From positions 1 through 14,844 of the forward strand of contig JAJZJJ010000016.1 of assembly GCA_021810175.1 (NCBI GenBank): a stretch of DNA of 14,844 nt. The letters are read 5' to 3'. Below the pieces are notes generated by a model. The model had not been told where the DNA came from. It was given only the letters and a program-made list of their open reading frames with translations, and ran no database searches. This stretch comes from Acidobacteriota bacterium. Lineage in GTDB: Bacteria > Acidobacteriota > Terriglobia > Terriglobales > Acidobacteriaceae. Positions 1 to 5,651 of this stretch are shown here, piece by piece. Position 1 is the stretch's first letter. Each line of letters starts with the position of its first letter. The position numbers were made by a program, and so were the translations under genes.

Positions 1-796
1 AATCAATTGGCATATCGCCAATCTCATCCAGAAACACCGTGCCGCCCTCAGCCGCCACCAGCAGCCCGTCGCGCGCCCGCGTCGCCCCGGTAAACGCGCC
101 CTTCACATGCCCAAACATCTCGCTCTCCATCAGCGTCGGCACAATCGAGCTGCAGTCCACCGGCAGAAACGGCTTGTTCGCGTACATCCCATGCGCGTGG
201 ATCGCCCTCGCCACCAGTTCCTTGCCCGTACCGCTCTCGCCCAGGATCAGCACCGGATGCGTCGTCTGCGCCACCTTCGACAGAATCCGGTACAGCTTCT
301 CCATCGCCGGGCTCTGCCCCACAATATTCGCCATGCCGCTCTGCAACCGCAGCTTTTCGCGAAGCCCGCGGCTCGCTGCGTTCATCGTGTGGTGCCGCGC
401 CAGCCGCTCCAGCACCGTCGCCAGTTCCTCCAGTGAAAAGGGTTTGATCAGGTAATCATGCGCCCCGGCCCGCATCGCTTCCACGGCCGCGGACACGCTC
501 GAAACCGCCGCCATCACCACAATCGCAGTCTCCGGATACAGCGCCCGCAGCCTCTCCAGCAGGTCAAATCCAGGCCCCATCGCGGCGCGCTGGTCCACCA
601 GCACCATGTCCACGCTGTTGCTCTCAATCAGTCCCCGCGCCGCTTCCAGATACTCCACGCCGTGCGCCGCAAAACCATGGCTCTCGGCGATCTCGCAGCA
701 GGCCCTGCGAATCGCGGCGTCCTCGTCCACCACCAGCACATGCAGCCGACCGGCAACTCCCTCCAACGCTGGATAACTCCCCGTGCTCTCACTCAT
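1..796 (-). CDS. NtrC-family sigma-54-dependent response regulator, partial (C-terminus beyond window edge)
   Basis: Phosphorylation-controlled activator of sigma-54 RNA polymerase. Only the first 265 codons are present; the rest of the AAA+ domain and the DNA-binding helix-turn-helix lie left of base 1. The receiver domain covers about residues 18-130, with the acidic pocket D24-E25-D26, phospho-acceptor D68, Y115 and the conserved lysine K118 in YLIKPF. The AAA+ domain starts near residue 157, with Walker A GESGTGKE (186-193), the sigma-54 contact loop GAFTGA (233-238) and the Walker B region VFLDEIGD (254-261). The Thr/Ser normally found 28 residues after the acceptor Asp is Ala (A96). The ATG at 796 follows the kinase stop by 23 bases, so the two genes are very likely cotranscribed. 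The family assignment is firm; the target genes are unknown. Confidence 0.95.
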   Translation of the reverse strand, partial: MSESTGSYPALEGVAGRLHVLVVDEDAAIRRACCEIAESHGFAAHGVEYLEAARGLIESNSVDMVLVDQRAAMGPGFDLLERLRALYPETAIVVMAAVSSVSAAVEAMRAGAHDYLIKPFSLEELATVLERLARHHTMNAASRGLREKLRLQSGMANIVGQSPAMEKLYRILSKVAQTTHPVLILGESGTGKELVARAIHAHGMYANKPFLPVDCSSIVPTLMESEMFGHVKGAFTGATRARDGLLVAAEGGTVFLDEIGDMPID

Positions 797-819
797 AGGA
801 TTTGTTCCCCATCCTCGCA

Positions 820-1680
820 TCATGCGCGGCCCCCTTCACCATCAAATCGTCTCCGAGAGACCCATGGCCGCATTACGTTCGTAAGTGGAATGTCCATTTC
901 AAACCGCGCCCCCCGCGCGCTGGGAGCCAGCACCAGTGCGCCGCCCGCCATCTCCACCAGTTCTCTCGCCACTGCCAGCCCCAGACCCCGACCGGTATCC
1001 AGCCGGCACCACGCACGATCTTCCCAGGCTGCGTCAAGCACCGGCTGCTTCGTGCTGAAGCCCGGCTCGAAGAGATGCTGCGCCAGTTCCGCCGGCACCC
1101 CCGGCCCATCATCCTGCACGCTGATCGTCACGGCATCTGCGTCCTGCCGTCCCTGCCCGCTCACTGCAAAACTCTGCCCCCCGGCCATCTGTGCGGTAAT
1201 GCGAACTCGCCCTCTCTCACGCAGCGCCTCGCTCGCATTCTTCACCAGGTTCACCAGCACCCGCGCCAGGTCTTCAGCAGGAATCGCCAGGCACCCCCAG
1301 CACGGTGCGCACTCCACATCCAGATGCACCCCCGGACCGGCCACTCTCCGCAGCATGCTTTCCATATTTCCCAGCACTTCGGCCACGCGTCCGTGCCCGG
1401 CCTCGCTCGTCATCGACCATCGCGACCGGAACCCCGCGCGGCTTTCCGTCGATCGCCCAACATGTCGCAGCAGCCCGATCGCCGCATCCGCCACAGACCT
1501 TACCTCGCTCGCCAGGTACTCATGTCCCGGCGTCAAAACTCCCGGCTGCGCCATGACCTCCGCACACAGCTCCAGCGAAGCCATCACGTTGCGCAGATCA
1601 TGCGCCAGGCCCACCAGATCTCTCGCCACTCCCCGTGGTACTGCCCGGCTCCTCGCCGGATGCGTCATCGTTTCCCCCAT
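820..1680 (-). CDS. Soluble sensor histidine kinase, partner of the adjacent NtrC-type regulator
   Basis: Autophosphorylating histidine kinase of the HisKA/HATPase (GHKL) class, expected to phosphorylate the regulator encoded directly downstream. Numbered from the ATG at 1680 (286 aa): H-box AHDLRN with H27; N-box LVNLVKNASEAL with N148; G1 box DDGPGVP near 190-196; F-box LFEPGFSTK near 203-211; G2 box GRGLGL from about 230. No transmembrane segment, PAS, GAF or HAMP domain is visible, so it appears to be cytosolic and close to a bare catalytic core. A CxxCxxC cluster (C124, C127, C130) sits at the start of the ATPase domain. The frame stays open upstream to an ATG at 1755, but that start lacks a ribosome site. 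The ATG at 1680 has GGGAGG eight bases upstream, and an ATG at 1668 is another option. The signal sensed is unknown. Confidence 0.93.
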   Translation of the reverse strand: MGETMTHPARSRAVPRGVARDLVGLAHDLRNVMASLELCAEVMAQPGVLTPGHEYLASEVRSVADAAIGLLRHVGRSTESRAGFRSRWSMTSEAGHGRVAEVLGNMESMLRRVAGPGVHLDVECAPCWGCLAIPAEDLARVLVNLVKNASEALRERGRVRITAQMAGGQSFAVSGQGRQDADAVTISVQDDGPGVPAELAQHLFEPGFSTKQPVLDAAWEDRAWCRLDTGRGLGLAVARELVEMAGGALVLAPSARGARFEMDIPLTNVMRPWVSRRRFDGEGGRA

Positions 1681-1840
1681 CCCTTCAACCTCCCACGAAC
1701 CTTCTCTTCGGAAGCCGTTCGCTTTTGGCATCCACAAGTGCAGCCCACGTACCATTTCCGAACCAATCTTCTATCTCACACACTTCAATCCACTTACCTC
1801 CTTCTCCCCACCTCTACTCATTCATCGCGCTCTCCCCTCT

Positions 1841-1861
1841 TTTGTCCCGAATTGGAACAAA
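1841..1861. promoter_or_regulatory. Imperfect 21-bp palindrome, candidate operator
   Basis: Arms TTTGTCCC and GGAACAAA lie around a short AT-rich centre; 8 of the 10 possible pairs are complementary. It lies in the 325-base divergent gap, about 160 bases upstream of the kinase start and 145 bases upstream of rph. The size and symmetry suit a dimeric helix-turn-helix protein, possibly the adjacent regulator controlling its own operon. I see no clear -24/-12 (GG-N10-GC) sigma-54 promoter next to it, so the role is inferred. The rest of 1681-2005 holds no gene I can support. Confidence 0.35.
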
Positions 1862-1992
1862 TCCACCCCAGTCGCAGCACAACACATTCCTTATCAGTCA
1901 CTTACCCAATTCCTCCCGTTTTGAAACCGCCGCTCGCCTCTCCCGTTTCAGAACCTTCGCACCTCGCCACCCCGCCGCCCCCTGCCTGCCCG

Positions 1993-1998
1993 TACAAT
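1993..1998 (+). promoter_or_regulatory. Candidate -10 element (TACAAT) for a leaderless rph transcript
   Basis: TACAAT lies seven bases before the ATG at 2006. Transcription from it would begin at or next to that ATG. Neither ATG at 1997 nor ATG at 2006 has a Shine-Dalgarno sequence, which fits a leaderless mRNA. No good -35 box is visible at the usual spacing. Confidence 0.4.
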
Positions 1999-2005
1999 GT
2001 GGCCA

Positions 2006-2746
2006 ATGACACAGACCGCTTTCTTCCGCCCCTCCGGCCGCCAGCCGGACCAGATGCGCTCCATCCGCCTCACCCCCGGCTATTCCTCCATGCCCGAGGG
2101 CTCCGTCCTCATCGAAGTCGGACACACCCGGGTCCTCTGCAACGCAACCATCGAGCAAGGCGTTCCCGTCTGGCTCCGCAACAGCGGCCGCGGCTGGGTC
2201 ACCGCCGAATACGGCATGCTTCCACGCGCCACCCTCACCCGCACCCCGCGCGAATCCGAACGCGGCAAAATCGGTGGCCGCACCCACGAAATCCAGCGTC
2301 TCATCGGCCGCTCGCTCCGCTCCGTCGTCGACATGCAGGCCCTCGGCGAGCGCACCGTCATCCTCGACTGCGACGTCCTCCAGGCCGACGGAGGTACCCG
2401 CACCGCAGCCATCACCGGCGCCTGCGCCGCACTCGCCATCGCCCTCAATCGTCTCACCGCCGCCGGAACCCTCAAGTCCCCGCCCCTCCGCCAGCTCGTC
2501 GCCGCGACCAGCGTCGGCATCGTCGAGGGTGCCACCCTCCTCGACCTCGCCTACGAAGAAGACTCGCAGGCCGAAGTCGACATGAATCTCGTCATGACCG
2601 AGGACGGCGGCCTCGTCGAAGTCCAGGCCACCGCCGAACGCCAGGCCTTCCCACGCCGTCGCCTGCTCGAAATGATGGACATCGCCGAGCACGGCATCCA
2701 GCAGCTCTTCGTTCTGCAGCGCGAGGCTATCGCCGCCGCGCAATAG
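2006..2746 (+). CDS. rph: Ribonuclease PH
   Basis: Phosphorolytic 3'-to-5' exoribonuclease that trims the 3' ends of tRNA precursors and other RNAs, releasing nucleoside diphosphates; it works as a ring-shaped hexamer in the cytoplasm. The protein is 246 aa from the ATG at 2006, close to the family's usual length of about 240. Family signatures are visible throughout: the N-terminal [20 protein letters not shown], the arginine-rich phosphate-binding stretch [20 protein letters not shown], and the acidic active-site segment [19 protein letters not shown], followed by a [10 protein letters not shown] segment. An in-frame ATG at 1997 would add three residues; the later one gives a typical N-terminus. 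There is no ribosome-binding site, and a TACAAT box just upstream suggests a leaderless message. The gene stands alone, divergent from the kinase operon. Confidence 0.95.
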   Translation: MTQTAFFRPSGRQPDQMRSIRLTPGYSSMPEGSVLIEVGHTRVLCNATIEQGVPVWLRNSGRGWVTAEYGMLPRATLTRTPRESERGKIGGRTHEIQRLIGRSLRSVVDMQALGERTVILDCDVLQADGGTRTAAITGACAALAIALNRLTAAGTLKSPPLRQLVAATSVGIVEGATLLDLAYEEDSQAEVDMNLVMTEDGGLVEVQATAERQAFPRRRLLEMMDIAEHGIQQLFVLQREAIAAAQ

Positions 2747-2759
2747 CAGCGGCCCTTAC

Positions 2760-2790
2760 TTTGGCCTCTTTTTGCGCGATTCCGGCCAAA
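2760..2790 (+). repeat. Inverted repeat downstream of rph
   Basis: TTTGGCC and GGCCAAA form a 7-bp stem with a 17-base loop, starting 14 bases after the rph stop. There is no T-run behind it, so it is at best a weak terminator or an RNA 3'-end structure. A second small inverted repeat, GTGCG-CCCG-CGCAC, follows at 2793-2806. Confidence 0.35.
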
Positions 2791-2807
2791 ACGTGCGCCC
2801 GCGCACA

Positions 2808-2835
2808 TTCACGTGACGGTCGAATGCAATAGAAT
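2808..2835 (+). promoter_or_regulatory. Candidate sigma-70 promoter for lacD
   Basis: A -35-like TTCACG (2808-2813) and a -10-like TAGAAT (2830-2835) are separated by 16 bases, each matching consensus at four or five positions. It would give a leader of about 100 bases before lacD. It follows the GC-rich inverted repeat at 2793-2806. Sequence inspection only. Confidence 0.35.
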
Positions 2836-2910
2836 TTGAAGTGGCGCCTTTCGTGCTCTTTTTGCGTCAGGCGAGCTTGCGAACAGCCGTGAGCAGCCCC
2901 AGTTTTCACT

Positions 2911-2926
2911 TGTTCCATGTAGAACA
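2911..2926. promoter_or_regulatory. Inverted repeat in the lacD leader
   Basis: TGTTC and GAACA flank a six-base centre, ending five bases before the lacD Shine-Dalgarno. The position suits either an operator or a leader hairpin that limits ribosome access. Its left half shares TTGTTCCA with one arm of the palindrome at 1841-1861 when that is read on the minus strand. Confidence 0.3.
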
Positions 2927-2944
2927 TTCCAGGAGGTTTTTTCC

Positions 2945-3946
2945 ATGCCAATCACGTTGACGCCCGGCAAACTGGCCGGTCTCAAAGCCGTTTCCACGCC
3001 GGAAGGTATCATCGCCGCTGCCGCCATGGACCAGCGCGGCTCGCTCAAGAAATCGCTCGCCAAGGAAGCCGGTCAGGCCGATCTGCCCGATCAGGCGCTC
3101 ATCGAGTTCAAGGAACTCGTCACCGAAGTCCTCACCAGGCATGCCTCGGCCATCCTGCTCGATCCCGAGTACGGCCTTCCCGCCGCCAAGCGCCGCAACG
3201 GCAAGGGCCTCCTGCTGGCCTATGAGAAGACCGGCTACGACGCCGCCTTGCCCGGCCGCCTGCCCGACCTGCTCGACGTCTGGAGCGTTCGCCGCCTCAA
3301 GGAAGCCGGCGCCGACTGCATCAAGATCCTCCTCTACTACACCCCCTACGAAAAGACCGCCATCAACGACCACAAGCACGCCTGGGTCGAGCGCATCGGC
3401 GACGAGTGCCGCGCGCATGATATCCCGTTCTTCCTCGAGACCGTCGGCTATGCCGTCCATGGCGAAGACGAGAAGAGCCTCGAGTACGCCAGACGCAAGC
3501 CCGATGTCGTGACCGGTTCCATGGAAGAATTCGGCAAGGATCGCTACGGCGTCGACGTCCTCAAGGTCGAAGTCCCCATCCAGATGGAGTTCGTCGAAGG
3601 CACCAAGGCCTTCAAGGGCACCAGGGCCTACACCCGCGCCGAGGCGCTCGAGCACTTCCGCACCGCCGCCTCCTCCACGCACAAGCCTTTCATCTATCTC
3701 TCCGCCGGCGTTTCCAACCCTGTCTTCATTGAGACCCTCGAACTCGCCGCCGAAGCCGGAACCAGCTTCAACGGCGTCCTCTGCGGCCGCGCCACCTGGA
3801 AGGACGGCATCGCCGTCTATGCCAAGCAGGGTGCCAAGGCCTTCAAGGAGTGGCTCGAAACCACCGGCGTCGAAAACATCACCAACGTCAACAACGCCCT
3901 CAAGGCCGCCCAGTCCTGGCACAAGAAGGTCAACCCCAACGGGTAA
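2945..3946 (+). CDS. lacD: Class I tagatose 1,6-bisphosphate aldolase (LacD family)
   Basis: Schiff-base aldolase expected to split tagatose 1,6-bisphosphate into glyceraldehyde 3-phosphate and dihydroxyacetone phosphate; LacD enzymes are known to tolerate related ketohexose bisphosphates. The 333-aa length matches the family. Visible signatures are AAMDQRGSLKK (26-36), ILLDPEYG (70-77), DCIKILLYYTPYE with K127, and VDVLKVEVP with K207, the expected Schiff-base lysine; the C-terminal part has the YLSAGVSNPVF and GVLCGRATWKDGI segments. The start is certain: AGGAGG at 2931-2936 lies eight bases before the ATG. No other gene of a lactose/galactose 6-phosphate pathway is nearby, so the real substrate could be another sugar bisphosphate and the role may be general sugar catabolism. 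It is followed by a strong hairpin terminator. Confidence 0.88.
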   Translation: MPITLTPGKLAGLKAVSTPEGIIAAAAMDQRGSLKKSLAKEAGQADLPDQALIEFKELVTEVLTRHASAILLDPEYGLPAAKRRNGKGLLLAYEKTGYDAALPGRLPDLLDVWSVRRLKEAGADCIKILLYYTPYEKTAINDHKHAWVERIGDECRAHDIPFFLETVGYAVHGEDEKSLEYARRKPDVVTGSMEEFGKDRYGVDVLKVEVPIQMEFVEGTKAFKGTRAYTRAEALEHFRTAASSTHKPFIYLSAGVSNPVFIETLELAAEAGTSFNGVLCGRATWKDGIAVYAKQGAKAFKEWLETTGVENITNVNNALKAAQSWHKKVNPNG

Positions 3947-3971
3947 GATCGCAACTCACCTAGTTACAGAA

Positions 3972-3998
3972 AAAGCGCCGCCCCCAAAGCGGCGCTTT
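3972..3998. terminator. Rho-independent terminator, probably bidirectional
   Basis: A perfect 10-bp stem, AAAGCGCCGC paired with GCGGCGCTTT, has a 7-base loop and lies 25 bases after the lacD stop and 18 bases beyond the stop of the convergent glycosidase gene. T-rich tails occur on both strands (TTTCCCTTTT on plus, TTTTTCTG on minus), so it should end transcription from both sides. Confidence 0.85.
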
Positions 3999-4016
3999 CC
4001 CTTTTCTCGCAAACTC

Positions 4017-5612
4017 CTACACCTCCGCCCTCTCATTCGGCAACAGATGCACCCTCCTGCTCTTCTGCCCCGGCACCGCCACCGTCAAATCCACCGCGGT
4101 CTCCGCCGTTCCCACCGCCGCCATCAGCTTGCCTTCGCGATCCGTAATCAGCCGCCCCGTCCCGCACACTGTTGCCAGCTTTTTTCCATGTAACGTCAGT
4201 TCCGCAACGTCCTTGCGATACTCCAGCAGCGCGGTCCCGCGCCCCGTCTTCTGCGAAAACTCCGTCCGTTCCCCCTCAGGCGCCCGTACATTCCACTCCA
4301 GCGTCTCGCCCACCGCGCGAACCCCATGCAGCCGCCACAAAAAATCCACAAAGACCAGCGCCGCCGGAGAATACCCGCCCGGATCCGGCAGCGTAAAATC
4401 CCCCGTCAACGGATCCATCTGCTGCCGGAACTCGATATGCCGCGTAATCGCCTCGATCCACCGCCCCATCATCCACGCCAGTTCCGCAGGCTTGTCGTAA
4501 TGCTCCATCCATCGCGGAGCACGCAGTGCCGTCAGCGCCTGCGACGCTCCACCCCAGGAATTTCGCGGAATCGGCCTCACAAACTCCGGATCGTCCAGCG
4601 CGATCGACGGCATCGGATACGGCGCCCAGAACGCCTTCTTGTTATGTAACTGTTTCGCGTACATATTCTCGAAAATCCCCTGACTCGCCACATGCTCGCC
4701 CATCACCCGCATGTTCGCCACGCTCAGCACGCGCACAAACCTGTCATTCGTATCCACGTCGTAAAACGCGCCGTCCTTCGCGCAGTACAGCCGCTCCACG
4801 ATCAGCCTTCCAATCCCATGCGCCGATTCTTCCCACTGGTCAGCCTCGGCATTCTTGCCCAGCGCCCTCGCGATCGCCGCCAGCGCCACCCGCCCGCCAT
4901 ATGCCGATGCGGAAAGATCCGGGCACAGCCGCGGCATCCCCTTGGCCTTCGGGCACCACCGCGCATCTTTGTCCATGCACTGATTCGGTATGCCTCTCCA
5001 CCGCGGGCTATTATCCTGCCCCGTATCAAATGTGCAGAACGCTTCAATCAATCCCGTCCCGCGCGTATTCCGATATTTCATCAGGAAAGCATCGTAGCGG
5101 CTCCATGCCTGATACGCCTGCTCCATCAGCGCCTCGTCGCCGGTCTCCCGCGCCAGCTCGTACGCAGTCGCCGCAATCGGAACCACCAGTTGCAGTTGGC
5201 TGTACTCCACTCCGGTGGTCTTCACCGCGCACGGAAGCAGGCCATCCGCCCGCTGCAGATCGAAGAATACCGTGTGATTATTCCGCGCAATCTCCGGTCG
5301 AAAGCGGCTGTACACCAGCCCCTCCTGTGGAGCGCCCTCCAGCCAGACACCGTGATAAACGCTGCCTTCCGTCAACACGGGCTTGCTGTAATTTGGCAGC
5401 GTCATCACGTTGCCGGCCAGCGCCGCAATCGCAGCTTTCCACGTCATCGACAGCACGGGATCGTCGCTCTTGAAGCTCGACCGCGTCTCGAATGCCTCCG
5501 CGCCGGCAGCCCGGGACTCCCCGCGTAGCCAGCCGGACGCGCCCATCAGCCCAACAGCTGCCGCCGCACTCTGCTTCAGGAAAGCCCTGCGCTGCATCAT
5601 CCGCCCCAGCAT
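4017..5612 (-). CDS. Tat-exported GH63/MGH1-like (alpha/alpha)6-barrel glycoside hydrolase
   Basis: Probable exported alpha-glycosidase of 531 aa. The N-terminus carries a twin-arginine signal, RRAFLKQ at 8-14, then a hydrophobic Ala/Gly stretch and a likely cleavage region around SRAAGAEA (33-40), so a folded enzyme would leave by the Tat system. The body resembles GH63/GH37/MGH1-like clan proteins: DTGQDNSPRW (196-205) matches the segment holding the general-acid Asp (D200 here), NSWGGASQALTALR (351-364) resembles the aromatic/glycine-rich segment of the barrel, and FRQQMDPLTGDF (395-406) matches the base-containing segment, though Gln stands where Glu is expected. A beta-rich C-terminal domain follows from about residue 435. 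It starts 39 bases after the upstream hydrolase stop and is probably cotranscribed with it. The substrate cannot be read from the sequence. Confidence 0.8.
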   Translation of the reverse strand: MLGRMMQRRAFLKQSAAAAVGLMGASGWLRGESRAAGAEAFETRSSFKSDDPVLSMTWKAAIAALAGNVMTLPNYSKPVLTEGSVYHGVWLEGAPQEGLVYSRFRPEIARNNHTVFFDLQRADGLLPCAVKTTGVEYSQLQLVVPIAATAYELARETGDEALMEQAYQAWSRYDAFLMKYRNTRGTGLIEAFCTFDTGQDNSPRWRGIPNQCMDKDARWCPKAKGMPRLCPDLSASAYGGRVALAAIARALGKNAEADQWEESAHGIGRLIVERLYCAKDGAFYDVDTNDRFVRVLSVANMRVMGEHVASQGIFENMYAKQLHNKKAFWAPYPMPSIALDDPEFVRPIPRNSWGGASQALTALRAPRWMEHYDKPAELAWMMGRWIEAITRHIEFRQQMDPLTGDFTLPDPGGYSPAALVFVDFLWRLHGVRAVGETLEWNVRAPEGERTEFSQKTGRGTALLEYRKDVAELTLHGKKLATVCGTGRLITDREGKLMAAVGTAETAVDLTVAVPGQKSRRVHLLPNERAEV

Positions 5613-5651
5613 CTCGAAACCACCCGTGACCGATCTTTCATCTCCCGAAAA

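Noticed and set aside
1898..2743. 281-residue minus-strand open frame opposite rph
   Set aside because: Low-complexity Gly/Ala/Asp/Glu-rich antisense shadow of a well-conserved RNase PH; no ribosome site or recognisable domain.
458..2832. Long plus-strand open frames across the kinase/regulator and rph regions (458-1924 and 802-2832)
   Set aside because: They are Arg/Pro/His/Ser-rich, lie antisense to or out of frame with genes that have clear domain motifs, and result from high GC keeping alternate frames open.
2906..3922. 338-residue minus-strand open frame opposite lacD
   Set aside because: Antisense shadow with Gly/Leu/Asp/Glu-rich composition; lacD on the plus strand has the catalytic lysine and a textbook ribosome site.
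2945..3946. Membership in a lac/galactose 6-phosphate operon
   Set aside because: No lacA, lacB, lacC or PTS genes are present; the gene is bounded by its own candidate promoter and a terminator.
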